A program made the translations under genes and the position numbers. The notes under the pieces were generated by a model. It was not told the origin of the DNA. It made no database searches and saw only the letters and a list, made by a program, of their open reading frames with translations. From positions 221,262 through 285,261 of the forward strand of contig JACKQE010000005.1 in NCBI GenBank assembly GCA_024233005.1: a stretch of DNA of 64,000 bases. The letters run 5' to 3'. This stretch comes from Akkermansiaceae bacterium (lineage in GTDB: Bacteria; Verrucomicrobiota; Verrucomicrobiia; Verrucomicrobiales; DEV007). Below are positions 33,522-43,408 of the stretch, piece by piece. Every line of letters begins with the position of its first letter. Positions within the stretch are counted from its first letter, which is position 1.

Positions 33522-34772
33522 TCAGGGAGCGGTGCGCTCGATGCAGACCGCTTTCAGGTAGCGAGCTTCGGGAAACGATGCCGGATGATCGGCTGGGTGC
33601 TCTGAAGTCCAACATTCCCGCCAGCGATCGCCACATTCCCGGCGAACGGCCCCGCTGACGACGGCGTGGAAGGTGCCCGAATCCACATGGGCCGAGCAGG
33701 AAGCGGCCACGAGAATGCCTCCGGGGCGGAGTCGGCGCAAGGCGAGCGTCGTCAGTCTTTCGTAGGCGGCCAAAGCGCCTTCGCGCTGGCTCTCCCGCTT
33801 TGCAAGCGAAGGGGGATCGACCACGATGAGATCATAAGTCAGATCGGCCGGCGCTTCGTCCAGCCAGTCAAAGACATCGGCCTGCACCGCTTCTCTCCGG
33901 GCGGCGGCCACTTTGGGCTTGGCGGTATTGAGTGCGAAATTCCGCGCTCCGCTCTCCAAGGCATGCGCGCTGATGTCGAGATCGGTCACTGATCGGGCGC
34001 CTCCCCTCGCGGCATGGAGGGAAAAGCCACCGGAAAAACTGAAGGCGTTCAGCACATCTTTTCCGGCGGCGACATTTCCCACCCGGGCGCGGTTTTCGCG
34101 TTGATCGAGGAAAAATCCGGTCTTCTGGCCCCGGAGCACTTCCGCTTCGAACTTCAGTCCCAGTTCCTCAAAGACCACCGTTTCCTCCCCGGGTTCTCCG
34201 AGGAATCCTTCGTGGGTGTTCCAGCTGCGGATGGCTTCGCCCTGGATGTTGCGGCTCAGTCGCAGCACGAGGTGCCTGGGCTGGAAGGCCTCCCGGAGCA
34301 CCGATTCGATGACCGTCCAGTGCGCAAGCCATGCCAGGGTGTATAATTTCACCACCAGGGTGTCGCCGTATCGGTCCGCCACCAGTCCGGGAAAATGCTC
34401 GCACTCCCCATGGATCCAACGTCCCCCGTCAGTGCCGGCACGGAAAACCGGCCCTTCGCGGCGTCCTTTGGCGGTGAGGGCCTGCTGGAGCCACCAGTCC
34501 CGATCCAGCGTGGTCGGCTCTCCCTGGTGGAGAATGCGCACGGCGATGGGCGAGTCCGCATCATAGAGTCCCACGGCGAGGAAGCGGTCCCGCCGGTCAT
34601 ACATGATCGCCAAATCCCCGGTCTGCCCTTCCCGGTTCTGCTCGCGGATGGTTTCCCGGAAAATCCAGGGATGCCCCGATCGCACGGCGGCTTCGCCGCG
34701 GGGGAAAAGGCGCAGCCGGAGGCGGGACGCGGGCTTGGACTCATGGGAGGAGGACATCTGCTGCATCGTCAT
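33522..34772 (-). CDS. class I rRNA (cytosine-C5) methyltransferase, RlmI/PUA type
   Basis: About 416 residues; candidate ATGs lie at 34772, 34766 and 34757, the family start being close to MSSSHESKPASRLRLRLFPR. An N-terminal PUA-like segment (RSGHPWIFRETI) is followed by a RlmI/RlmK central domain (GLVADRYGDTLVVKLYTLA) and a SAM-binding domain: TGFFLDQRENR, VLNAFSFSGGFSLHAARGGA and DLIVVDPPSLAKRE. A late LVAASCSAHVDSGTF carries the family cysteine. RlmI methylates C1962 of 23S rRNA; the exact target here is inferred. The 5' end lies 172 bp from the divergent membrane-protein start. Confidence 0.88.
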   Translation of the reverse strand: MTMQQMSSSHESKPASRLRLRLFPRGEAAVRSGHPWIFRETIREQNREGQTGDLAIMYDRRDRFLAVGLYDADSPIAVRILHQGEPTTLDRDWWLQQALTAKGRREGPVFRAGTDGGRWIHGECEHFPGLVADRYGDTLVVKLYTLAWLAHWTVIESVLREAFQPRHLVLRLSRNIQGEAIRSWNTHEGFLGEPGEETVVFEELGLKFEAEVLRGQKTGFFLDQRENRARVGNVAAGKDVLNAFSFSGGFSLHAARGGARSVTDLDISAHALESGARNFALNTAKPKVAAARREAVQADVFDWLDEAPADLTYDLIVVDPPSLAKRESQREGALAAYERLTTLALRRLRPGGILVAASCSAHVDSGTFHAVVSGAVRRECGDRWRECWTSEHPADHPASFPEARYLKAVCIERTAP

Positions 34773-34944
34773 GGCTGCGATGGTCGAGCGCAAGCCCGAA
34801 GGCAGAGGGAATCTATCGGTAGGGGGATCGGATCGACGAGGCGGAACCGGTGAGAATCGGAGGAATGAAGTGGAGGCAATTTTCCCAATCGAAACGCGCA
34901 TTTCGCGTTGCCAAGGCAGGTCGTCGTCGGCCATACTGCGGACC

Positions 34945-36750
34945 ATGTCAGAACGCCCTGTCAAGATTCGTATGCCTCGCTGTGCTTCTGTCTGGTGGTG
35001 TTCTCTACTGACCTGGATGTTTCTTGAAGGGGCGGTCGTGCCATTGCAGGCTGGCAGCACCATCTTTACCCGGAGATACAATGACGAGGTGGAGATCACG
35101 ATTGAGTCAGTCTTTGCCAATGTCGCCGTGGCCGGGATGTCCCCCTTGAGGGTCACGTTGCGCAATCAAAGCGCCATCGACCGGGTCTGGAACATTGATT
35201 ACACAGGGAGTTCCGGTTTTCGGACCGGGCAGGCGCGGGCGTCATTCTCTCTCCAGGCGGCTGCCGGCAGTGGTGAGACGGTGCATGAGATCCTGATCCC
35301 GTTTCTTCGTAGCCCCGGAGGATGGGCCAATTACAGTTTGCGGATCTCATGTTCCGGTTTGGGCAGTGATGGGGCCAATCAAAGTGGGAATCCGGGGGAT
35401 GACTGGCCCCAGGTGGCCATCAGCAATTCCCTGGCGAACCGCAACGCTGCCAATTTGACCGCCGAAGCGGCCAAGACACGGTCATCGTCCGGTTCTGCCG
35501 GGGATTTCGCCTCCAGCTACCAACCGGGTCATCTGCCTTCGGACTGGCGGGGATACACGTCGCTCGATCAGGTCATGATCACCGACACTGAATGGTTGGC
35601 GCTACTGCCGGCGCAGCGCTCCGCCATCCTTGAATGGAATCGGCTCGGAGGGCATCTCTTTATTTTTTCCCGGGATGCGGACGGGAGTGCGGTCCTGAAA
35701 AAACTGGGATTGGAGCCGCGCCGCTCGCAGGGCACGATTTCTCTCATCACTTGGGACGGGAAGGATGTTCCGGTCAAGGAAGTCATCGTGGCTTCCGACC
35801 GTCCAGAGCGCTTTCTGCGGAAGCCCAATGCGGGATTGGTGCGGGCCATGAACCGTTCGGAGTGGCCGTTGGCGGAGGTGTTGGGACCGGGGGAGAACAA
35901 TCCGATTGTCGTGGTGCTGATCCTTCTCGTGTTTGCCATCGTCGTCGGTCCGGTGAATTTGTTTGTTCTGGCCAAGCCGGGATACCGGCACCGGCTCTTT
36001 GTGACCATCCCGGTGATTTCCCTGGGGGCCAGTCTGCTGCTGCTGCTGGGAATTTTCATCAGTGATGGGATGGGGGGGAATGGCCAACGGGTTCTCTTCA
36101 TGGATCTCCAGTCGGGCAACTCCGAGCGCCGGGCCTACCTCCTGCAGCAGCAAATTTGTCATACCGGAATCCTGCTCGGCGGCGGATTTGAGCTGGAGGA
36201 AGGGGCCCTGTTGACTCCCTTGAAACTGAGCACGTCCTTTGCCGGCGATCGGGGGTTCGAGTACCTGCAGCGGGGGCAGCGGTTTTCCGGGAACCTCTTC
36301 CAGAGCCGGGCCGACCAGGGAATGGAAATCATGACGGTGCGTCCGACCCGGGCCCGTCTTGAAAAACGGCCTTCCGCGGATGCCGGTGCCGGACCAAAGC
36401 TGTTCTCCAGTCTCGATTTCGCGATCGATGACCTGTTTTTTGTGGCCGAGGATGGTGGCGTCTGGCGGAAATCGGGACGCATTGAAAGTGGCCAGGAGAT
36501 TGCCCTGCAAAAAACCGACTCCAAGGAGTTCAAGAAATGGTGGGAAGTGCAGGTCGGCAGCTTCGACAAATCCACCGGGGTCAAGCTGAAGCGTCTTACC
36601 AACAACCTGCGTCCGGGTGAATTCTTCGCCGTCTCGACTGACTCTCGGGTTGGGCCTCTGAAAACGTTGGGCGCGATCCGCTGGGTCGGTGACAAGGCGG
36701 TCATCCACGGATCCGTCGCGTCCTCCGGGTCCGAGGCTCCCACTCTCTGA
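34945..36750 (+). CDS. membrane protein of unknown function upstream of ABC ATPase
   Basis: About 601 residues. ATG 34945 (MSERPVKIRMPRCASVWWCS) is chosen because it directly precedes a signal-anchor; the frame is open far upstream but antisense to the methyltransferase gene. A large extracytoplasmic part is followed by two transmembrane helices near residues 325-365 (NPIVVVLILLVFAIVVGPVN and FVTIPVISLGASLLLLLGIF), then a soluble tail of about 230 residues. The GPVNLFVL-x-KPGYRHRLF motif between helices recurs in a family of bacterial membrane proteins of unknown role. It ends 27 bp before an ABC-2 type ATPase gene. Confidence 0.7.
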   Translation: MSERPVKIRMPRCASVWWCSLLTWMFLEGAVVPLQAGSTIFTRRYNDEVEITIESVFANVAVAGMSPLRVTLRNQSAIDRVWNIDYTGSSGFRTGQARASFSLQAAAGSGETVHEILIPFLRSPGGWANYSLRISCSGLGSDGANQSGNPGDDWPQVAISNSLANRNAANLTAEAAKTRSSSGSAGDFASSYQPGHLPSDWRGYTSLDQVMITDTEWLALLPAQRSAILEWNRLGGHLFIFSRDADGSAVLKKLGLEPRRSQGTISLITWDGKDVPVKEVIVASDRPERFLRKPNAGLVRAMNRSEWPLAEVLGPGENNPIVVVLILLVFAIVVGPVNLFVLAKPGYRHRLFVTIPVISLGASLLLLLGIFISDGMGGNGQRVLFMDLQSGNSERRAYLLQQQICHTGILLGGGFELEEGALLTPLKLSTSFAGDRGFEYLQRGQRFSGNLFQSRADQGMEIMTVRPTRARLEKRPSADAGAGPKLFSSLDFAIDDLFFVAEDGGVWRKSGRIESGQEIALQKTDSKEFKKWWEVQVGSFDKSTGVKLKRLTNNLRPGEFFAVSTDSRVGPLKTLGAIRWVGDKAVIHGSVASSGSEAPTL

Positions 36751-36777
36751 GTCACTTAAATCGCTTACGCCTCCATC

Positions 36778-37899
36778 ATGAATGAAACGCCAGATGAGAT
36801 TTTCCCAGTGACAGCCGATGCCGGTGCCAGGGAAAGCCAATCACCCGCGGATGGGGGTATTCGGGAGGCCACGGCCCCGGTGTCCGAAGCGGCTGTGTCG
36901 ACCTTGCCTCCTCCGATGTTTGATCCGGATGCGGCGATCGAGGTGCGCCATCTCTACCGTTATTTCGGGGGGCTCAAGGCGGTTGATGGCGTATCCTTCA
37001 CCGTTCACCGTGGGCAGGTAGTGGGCTTCGTCGGCGCCAATGGGGCGGGTAAAACCACCACCATGAGAATTCTCGCCACCTTGGACTTTCCCACCCGGGG
37101 AATGGCCCGGGTAGGAGGCATAGATGTCCTCCAATATCCGACTCGGGTCCGGGCCAAGCTTGGCTGGATGCCGGACAATTACGGAGCCTACGACCACATG
37201 ACGGTCGTGGAATATCTCGACTTCTTTGCGAGAGCGTTGGGATTTCGTGGCAATGAAAGAATTGACCGGGTCAAGGATGTGATGGATTTCACCGATCTGA
37301 CGCCCCTCTCGGATCGCCTAATCAACAAGCTGTCCAAAGGAATGGGGCAGCGTCTTTGTCTCGGACGCACCTTGCTGCACGATCCCGAAGTCTTGATCCT
37401 GGATGAGCCGGCGGCGGGGTTGGACCCCAAAGCGAGGGTGGAATTGAAGCAGTTGATCCGTCTCCTGGCCGATGATGGCAAGACCATCTTCATCAGTTCC
37501 CACATTTTGTCAGAATTGGGCGAGATGTGCGACTCGCTCGTATTCATCAACAACGGTAAAATTATTCACCACGGCACGGCGGACAGTCTGAAAAAGCAGA
37601 CGACCGGTGCCACCCTCATCCGGGTGGTGACGACGGGGGATCCCAACCAACTGGGTGAATGGGCCCGGATGTCTCCCCACGTGACCCTGAAAGACATGCA
37701 GCGGAGCGGGGCCCGGATCGAAGTGGACAGTGTCGATCCTGAAGTGATCTCCCTAGTGCTGCGGCGCATGATCACGGATGGAATTCCCGTGGTGGAGTTT
37801 CATCAGGAGGAGCGGAAGCTCGAGGACGCTTTCATCGAGATTCTGGGCGCCCTCGATTCGGAAAAGAAAGGGTTGGCGGCTCCCGGCGGCCGCGGCTGA
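36778..37899 (+). CDS. ABC transporter ATP-binding protein (ABC-2/CcmA type)
   Basis: A 373-residue ATPase with an extra N-terminal stretch of about 45 residues ahead of the nucleotide-binding domain. Walker A is VGANGAGKTTT (near residue 85), the signature LSKGMGQR, Walker B LILDEPAAGLDP and the H-loop ISSHIL. The C-terminal 70 residues resemble the regulatory extension of drug- or polysaccharide-type exporters. The partner immediately upstream is a membrane protein of unknown family; a standard ABC-2 permease is not present, since the next gene (37904) is on the other strand. Confidence 0.9.
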   Translation: MNETPDEIFPVTADAGARESQSPADGGIREATAPVSEAAVSTLPPPMFDPDAAIEVRHLYRYFGGLKAVDGVSFTVHRGQVVGFVGANGAGKTTTMRILATLDFPTRGMARVGGIDVLQYPTRVRAKLGWMPDNYGAYDHMTVVEYLDFFARALGFRGNERIDRVKDVMDFTDLTPLSDRLINKLSKGMGQRLCLGRTLLHDPEVLILDEPAAGLDPKARVELKQLIRLLADDGKTIFISSHILSELGEMCDSLVFINNGKIIHHGTADSLKKQTTGATLIRVVTTGDPNQLGEWARMSPHVTLKDMQRSGARIEVDSVDPEVISLVLRRMITDGIPVVEFHQEERKLEDAFIEILGALDSEKKGLAAPGGRG

Positions 37900-37903
37900 G
37901 GCA

Positions 37904-39340
37904 TCACGGCGTCGCCGCTGGCAGTTCGACCGCACCGATGTCTGGCGATGGGCCGATGCGTCTGGCATTGCCAAAGAAATCGACCTCCGACGATCCGCCC
38001 GGTAGGTCCAGCCCCGCATCGTGGGCTGGTGAATTGGCCTTGAGATGCTGGCCATCCTCCATCAGGAGCGGGTCCGCCCAGTGTCCGGATGGTTCCAATT
38101 GGGTGGCGAGGCGGAAGGATTTCCAGTCCGGTGAGGCTTTTCCTTTCCAGACAAAGCGCTCCGGGAATTCCCCGGGAGCATACCAGAGGTTGCCATCGAA
38201 ATGGTTGCCTGCACCGTTGTCCGCGTAGAGGAGAGGCCTGCTGGCGGTTCCCACGATGAGATTGTTGCGGAATTCGTTGCCTGATGCCACTTGGATCCAG
38301 ATTTCCGTTTCCGCTTTGGCATGGTGGGTGTTGGTCAAGAAATGGTTGTGCTCAATCCGGCAGCCTTCCACCCGGCCGACTTTTTTGTCGTATCCTCCGA
38401 TCGCGAATCCGGCCTTGTCATTGTCGAGGACGATGTTGTTTCGCACGATCACCCCACTGACCAAGAGTCCCTTGTTTTCGGCGCCGATTTCAATGCCCAG
38501 ATCACAGGCGGTGATGAAATTGCGCTCGATGACGATGTCGCGTCCACCATCGACATAGATGCCGGCCCCATAGCCGCCCTCATAGCTGGAGCGGGCACGC
38601 TCGACACGGTTGCCCCGGCAGATGCCATTGCGGGCGACTTTGTCTTTCGAGGCGATGCCTTCTTCCCCGCCGATCATGTCGATGCCGATGCCGTCGACAT
38701 CGTGCACGTGGTTGTTCTCGATGAGGAATCCGTCCACGTTGCCATTGACAGCGATGGCTTCACTGGGGGCCGCGTCACAGTCGTGGATACGGTTTCCGGC
38801 GATGACCAGTCCGGTGACCGGCACCTTCTGGTCCGTCCCATAGACCACGATTCCGGTGGCATTTTTGCCATGCATGTCGTGGATGTGGTTGTCGCGGAAT
38901 TCCAACCCGGATCCCGTACCCTCGTAGCGAATCCCGGAGCCGTCCTTTGTCTGGAGATCGCAGATCTCAAACCCGATGATGCGGAGGTGGCTTTTGTTCT
39001 CGATGTAAAAAACGTTGTTGGACTTCTGGCCTTTGGCGGAGACCACGACCTTCCCCTTGGCCTGCAGGGTGATGGGATTCTCGCGGGTTCCGGAACATTC
39101 CACGAAGACTTGCTCCCGGTAGGTTCCGCTGAGGACGATGGCCGTGTCTCCGGGAACGAGCGATTCCGCAGCCTTTTGAATGGTGCGCCACGGCAGGGTC
39201 TGGGTGCCGGGAGCGTCATCATCACCGGTCGGTGAGACGTAATAAGTGGCCGCAAGCCCCGGCAGTCCCGGGCCAAAGGCCAGGAGAGCCACGGTGAGCG
39301 CGCAGGGAAAACGGAAGTCGAAAAGGCGATGGATGGTCAT
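37904..39340 (-). CDS. exported right-handed parallel beta-helix protein
   Basis: A 478-residue protein from ATG 39340, which starts a signal peptide (FPCALTVALLAFGPGLPGLA). The mature N-terminus, TYYVSPTGDDDAPGTQTLPW, with TIQKAAESLVPGDT, is the typical cap of PbH1/pectate-lyase-like proteins. Asn-rich rungs then repeat (FRDNHIHDM, IAGNRIHDCD, IENNHVHDVDGIG, IERNFI, VRNNIVLDN, IEHNHF, FRNNLIVG). Carbohydrate binding or lyase/hydrolase activity is likely; the catalytic residues cannot be fixed. It is divergent from the Pel-like locus, sharing a 169-bp AT-rich region. Confidence 0.85.
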   Translation of the reverse strand: MTIHRLFDFRFPCALTVALLAFGPGLPGLAATYYVSPTGDDDAPGTQTLPWRTIQKAAESLVPGDTAIVLSGTYREQVFVECSGTRENPITLQAKGKVVVSAKGQKSNNVFYIENKSHLRIIGFEICDLQTKDGSGIRYEGTGSGLEFRDNHIHDMHGKNATGIVVYGTDQKVPVTGLVIAGNRIHDCDAAPSEAIAVNGNVDGFLIENNHVHDVDGIGIDMIGGEEGIASKDKVARNGICRGNRVERARSSYEGGYGAGIYVDGGRDIVIERNFITACDLGIEIGAENKGLLVSGVIVRNNIVLDNDKAGFAIGGYDKKVGRVEGCRIEHNHFLTNTHHAKAETEIWIQVASGNEFRNNLIVGTASRPLLYADNGAGNHFDGNLWYAPGEFPERFVWKGKASPDWKSFRLATQLEPSGHWADPLLMEDGQHLKANSPAHDAGLDLPGGSSEVDFFGNARRIGPSPDIGAVELPAATP

Positions 39341-39392
39341 GTGCGGGACGAATGGTTGGAAAATGCCATCAGAATTATCAGAAATAAACAAA

Positions 39393-39443
39393 AAAATCCA
39401 AAAATGCAAAAACTACCTTGATTGAGTCGCAGTTTTGGATTTT
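39393..39443. promoter_or_regulatory. inverted repeat in the divergent promoter region of the Pel-like locus
   Basis: AAAATCCAAAA at 39393-39403 and TTTTGGATTTT at 39433-39443 are 11-bp perfect inverted arms with a 29-bp spacer. They sit between the divergent beta-helix gene and the epimerase gene. The AT-rich setting suits an operator. Confidence 0.5.
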
Positions 39444-39509
39444 AATTATGAAAATCATGAATCACGTGAGTGAGTCAAAAAACAATACCGATATTTATAG
39501 TCAGTTTGC

Positions 39510-40514
39510 ATGAATATTCGAAACAACAATGGTTTCCATAGTAACAAGGCGACTCTTGATCGGCTGATTGTGGTAACGGGGGCGGCTGGCTTCATCGGTA
39601 GTCACACGACGGATGAACTGCTCTCCCTTGGTCATCGGGTGGTGGGAGTGGATGATCTCAGCACCGGCCGGATCGGCAATCTGGGGGAGTCCATGCGCAA
39701 CGACCGGTTCGAGTTTGTGAAAGCTGACGTCTCCGGTCCTGAAATGATGGATTGGCTCTGCCAACGTTACCAGCCTGCTGCGATCATCCATTTGGCGGGC
39801 CTTGTCAGTGTGGTCGCCGCCCAGGAAAACCCCGGGCGCAATTACCGACTCAATCTGCACGCCACCCAGCAGGTCGCCGAAGCGGCGCGTTCCTGTGGGG
39901 TTCCACGCGTCGTTTTTGCCTCTTCCGCGGCGACTTATGGCAACACCCTTGCCTTGCCGGTTTCGGAAGAAACTCCCACCCGGCCGGAGGGCCTTTATGG
40001 GTCATGCAAGCTAGCCTCTGAGCATCTCCTCCAAGGATATGCGAGCAGTTTTGATCTCGAAGTGGTCTGCCTGCGGTATTTCAATGTCTATGGATCGCGT
40101 CAGACCGGGGATTCGCCTTATGCCGGGGTGATTTCCAAATTTGTCGAAGGTTTCAGTTCCGGAAAGGGAGTCACCGTGTTCGGGGATGGACGGCAAAGCC
40201 GCGATTTCATCCATGTGCGGGATGTTGCCCGGGCCAATGCTCTGGCGGCGACGGTGCCTCTGGAGCTCCGCACATTGGTGGCCAACGTCTGCACCGGTCG
40301 GCAGCAGTCGCTCAATGAGGTGCTTTCGGTTTTCGGCAATCTTTTTCCTCACGCCCCTGCGCCACGCCGGGAAACGGCACGCCGCGGTGAGATTCTCCAT
40401 TCCTGCGGCGACCCTGCGATCGCGAAGCGCCACCTTGGGTTCCAGGCCCGGACCACCCTTGACGAAGGTCTCCGCCATCTCATCGATCACAGCGGAATCT
40501 CCATCAGCGCCTGA
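39510..40514 (+). CDS. NAD-dependent sugar-nucleotide epimerase (GalE/PelX-like)
   Basis: A 334-residue extended SDR enzyme. The NAD fold has VTGAAGFIGSH; the active site shows SSAATYG (Ser) and YGSCK (the Tyr-x3-Lys pair). VCLRYFNVYGSRQ and DGRQSRDFIHVRDVARA are typical of UDP-hexose 4-epimerases. Its gene sits 29 bp before the PelA-like gene. In some Pseudomonas, PelX is a UDP-GlcNAc C4-epimerase that supplies GalNAc for Pel, so a UDP-GlcNAc/GalNAc 4-epimerase is the favoured role here. A UDP-glucose epimerase or dehydratase remains possible. Confidence 0.85.
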   Translation: MNIRNNNGFHSNKATLDRLIVVTGAAGFIGSHTTDELLSLGHRVVGVDDLSTGRIGNLGESMRNDRFEFVKADVSGPEMMDWLCQRYQPAAIIHLAGLVSVVAAQENPGRNYRLNLHATQQVAEAARSCGVPRVVFASSAATYGNTLALPVSEETPTRPEGLYGSCKLASEHLLQGYASSFDLEVVCLRYFNVYGSRQTGDSPYAGVISKFVEGFSSGKGVTVFGDGRQSRDFIHVRDVARANALAATVPLELRTLVANVCTGRQQSLNEVLSVFGNLFPHAPAPRRETARRGEILHSCGDPAIAKRHLGFQARTTLDEGLRHLIDHSGISISA

Positions 40515-40543
40515 AGCCGCCGCCAGTTTCTGTCCTACAGTTT

Positions 40544-43408
40544 ATGACACGTTTTCACGTCTTTGGTCTTCTGCTCGGTCTTGGCTTCAGCGGCACGGGT
40601 CTTGCGGCTCCCCACGAACTCTATGTGGACTACTCGGCCAAACCGAACCCCGCCGCGCTGGTGGAGTCCAAACTGAGCATTGTGCAGCCGCATGCGGATA
40701 TCGACCTCGAGGCCATTCATGCCTCGGGTGGCCGCGTTTTGGGATACCTCAGCCTGGTGGAAATCGCGGAAGCATCGCGGGACCTGGAGGCCGCTCTGGC
40801 CAGCGGAGTGGCCACCTTGGGGCGCAATGAGGCGTGGAAATCACGGATCATGGATGTCAGCGATCCCCGGTGGAAAGCCTTTCTCCTCGAGAAGTTGGCC
40901 CGCCCCATCGCCGATCGTGGCTGGGATGGATTTTTTCTCGACACGGCCGACAGCGTCGCTCTCGTCGGCAAGGAGCATCAGGATCGCATACCTTCCCTGC
41001 GCGAGGGATTGGTGGGCATCCTGCGTGCTCTCCGTGAAACCTGGCCTGACAAACAGATCGTCATGAACCGGGGATTTGACCTTCTTCCCCTGGCCGGCAG
41101 CGCGGTGAATGGCATTCTGATCGAGTCCGTTTTTCAGACGCACGATGCCAAATTGGGTTACCAAGCGGTGGACAGTTCGGTGACCCAACTGCTGCTCGGG
41201 ATGATCGGAAAGCTCCATGAAAGTGGTCACGCCGCTTATGTGTTGGATTATGTGGATCCAGGGAATGCGTCCCTGATCAAAGAAACGGAAGACCGGATCC
41301 GAAAAGCGGGAGCTGTGCCGTTTATTTCGGTCCCGGCGCTCGATGGAGGGCCTCGCGCCGGGTTCGTCCGGGTTCCCCGGAAAATCATGGTCCTGTATGG
41401 TTTTGACCCCGGGGAAGCGGAAAAACCCCGCACCTTCGCCGAAGACACTCTGGCCGCGCCGATGATCCAGCTTCCTTTGGAGGCGATGGGCTATGAGGTG
41501 TTCTACCACAACATGTCTTCCGGCGTGCCTCCGGTGTTGGACTCTTCCGATTATTGCGGGATCGTTTTCGATGAGGAGATCGAACTGCCCTACCGCATGG
41601 AAAGGCCGATGCTGTCCTGGCTGGGCGCGTCGCTGAAAAAGGGACTCAAAGTGCTGTTCCTCGGAGGGTATGGATTTGATGACGCCGCCGTCCGGGGAGA
41701 TTTGTTCAAGATGTTGGGACTGCGCGGGGAGGATCTGGACGGCCTGCCCCAGGGGGATGCCCGGTTCCTCACGCTGGAAGCCGGTATCACGGATTATGAA
41801 GCCAAGATGGTTCCCACGAACCGTGATTTCGAAAACCTGCGAGCCCCTGAGGGGGCGCAGGTCATCGCCTCCCTGGCCGTCGGGGCGGAGGGGGATCCCA
41901 GTCCGGCCCGCTATGATCCGGTTTATACCTGTTCCTGGGGAGGCGCGATCCTCGCCCCCTATGTCATGTCGCAGATTTCCGAAGAAACGCGGCTTCATTT
42001 TGTGGATCCGTTCGCCGTGCTGGGGAGGATCTGGCCGGAAGGGATTTTCCCTGCTCCCGATGTCACGACGAGGGACGGATTGCGGATTTTCTTCACCCAC
42101 GTCGACGGCGATGGCTTCTCATCTCTCTCCACCGTCACTCCCGGGAAAACCTGCGCCGAGGTGTTGGAGGAAAAAATCATCAAAGACCTGCCCTGGCCCA
42201 TTTCCATTTCGGTGGTCGAATCGGAAATGCGGGGGGAGATGCTGACCCAAAAACCGGGGGAATCCGATACCTTGAAAACCATCGCCCGCCGCATCCTGGC
42301 ATTGCCCAATGTCGAGCCGGCCTCGCATTCCTACTCTCATCCTTATGTCTGGAGGGACGATGACATGGAGTACGATGCCTATTACGAACGGGCCAACCTT
42401 GAGCTGAAACCCACCGTCAATTATCCCAAGATCGAGGGAAACCGGGAAGTCGCGGGGTCTCTTGAATACATCACCAAAGAATTGTGCCCTCCCGGCAAGC
42501 CTGCCCGCCTCATGCTTTGGAGCGGAAACTGCCGTCCTTCGGAAGATGCGATCCTCAGTGCGGAGCGATTCGGAGCGACCCATCTCAACGGGGGGAACAC
42601 CATCCTGAGCCGTCGCTTTCCCGGTCTCGCGGCTGTGGCTCCCAAGCTCACCTGGTGGGATGACATCATGCAGGTGTATGCCCCGAATCAGAATGAATTC
42701 TACTACACCGACGGATGGGAAGGTGAATTTCACGGAGGCTTTGCCCAAGTCATCGACACCTTTGAGATGACCGGAACGCCTCGACGTCTTAAGCCGGTCA
42801 ATGTCTATTACCACTTTTACAGTGTCGAACATGGGGATGCTCTCGCCGCTCTCCGTCACATTTATGATTGGTGCGCGCAGCAGCCATTGCATGTGATGTG
42901 GGCCTCGGAATATGGCGCCATCGTCCGCGACAGTTTCAATACCACCTTGTTGCGCAGCGTCGAGGAACCTGAAACCTGGCTGGTCCAGAATGCGGGACAG
43001 TTGAGGACCCTCCGGATGCCCGTTGCCGCCGGCTTGCCAGATCTGGCCCGCTGCGAAGGGGTTTCCGGATGGAACACAGAAGGAGGCTTGGTCTACATCC
43101 ACACCACCGGTGTGCCTGAAGTGAAGCTGACCTTGTCCAGCAATCCGGAAATCCCCCCCCACCTCCGGTCCAGCACAGGGGCCTTGCGTTGGCAGGGGGG
43201 CAGCGCCCGGGAAGTCTCCTTCTCCACGCACGAACTGGCGGCCCAGGTGGTGCTCGCGGGGTTCACTCCGGGGGCGACCTGGATCGCCCGCATCGGGGCG
43301 GATCTGCTGCCGCTCACGGCTGCCCCGGATGGCACCATCCGCCTGGATGTGCCAGCCCGGACCGAAGTCCTGGTGTCCCCGCCCGCATTGAATCTTTCCC
43401 GCAAATGA
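40544..43408 (+). CDS. pelA: PelA-like GH114 glycosidase / polysaccharide deacetylase
   Basis: A 954-residue protein, near the 948 of Pseudomonas PelA. A signal peptide precedes a GH114 endo-alpha-1,4-galactosaminidase-type domain (ILGYLSL-like RVLGYLSLVEIAEA, then WDGFFLDTADS, residues 25-270). A middle domain follows (MVLYGFDPGEAE to about 490). The deacetylase domain has THVDGDGF (His519, Asp521/523) and HSYSHPY (His595, His599), matching the PelA metal/catalytic pattern Asp528-His600-His604. PelA deacetylates and hydrolyses the Pel polymer in the periplasm. The stop overlaps the ATG of the next gene (ATGA), implying translational coupling. Confidence 0.88.
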   Translation: MTRFHVFGLLLGLGFSGTGLAAPHELYVDYSAKPNPAALVESKLSIVQPHADIDLEAIHASGGRVLGYLSLVEIAEASRDLEAALASGVATLGRNEAWKSRIMDVSDPRWKAFLLEKLARPIADRGWDGFFLDTADSVALVGKEHQDRIPSLREGLVGILRALRETWPDKQIVMNRGFDLLPLAGSAVNGILIESVFQTHDAKLGYQAVDSSVTQLLLGMIGKLHESGHAAYVLDYVDPGNASLIKETEDRIRKAGAVPFISVPALDGGPRAGFVRVPRKIMVLYGFDPGEAEKPRTFAEDTLAAPMIQLPLEAMGYEVFYHNMSSGVPPVLDSSDYCGIVFDEEIELPYRMERPMLSWLGASLKKGLKVLFLGGYGFDDAAVRGDLFKMLGLRGEDLDGLPQGDARFLTLEAGITDYEAKMVPTNRDFENLRAPEGAQVIASLAVGAEGDPSPARYDPVYTCSWGGAILAPYVMSQISEETRLHFVDPFAVLGRIWPEGIFPAPDVTTRDGLRIFFTHVDGDGFSSLSTVTPGKTCAEVLEEKIIKDLPWPISISVVESEMRGEMLTQKPGESDTLKTIARRILALPNVEPASHSYSHPYVWRDDDMEYDAYYERANLELKPTVNYPKIEGNREVAGSLEYITKELCPPGKPARLMLWSGNCRPSEDAILSAERFGATHLNGGNTILSRRFPGLAAVAPKLTWWDDIMQVYAPNQNEFYYTDGWEGEFHGGFAQVIDTFEMTGTPRRLKPVNVYYHFYSVEHGDALAALRHIYDWCAQQPLHVMWASEYGAIVRDSFNTTLLRSVEEPETWLVQNAGQLRTLRMPVAAGLPDLARCEGVSGWNTEGGLVYIHTTGVPEVKLTLSSNPEIPPHLRSSTGALRWQGGSAREVSFSTHELAAQVVLAGFTPGATWIARIGADLLPLTAAPDGTIRLDVPARTEVLVSPPALNLSRK

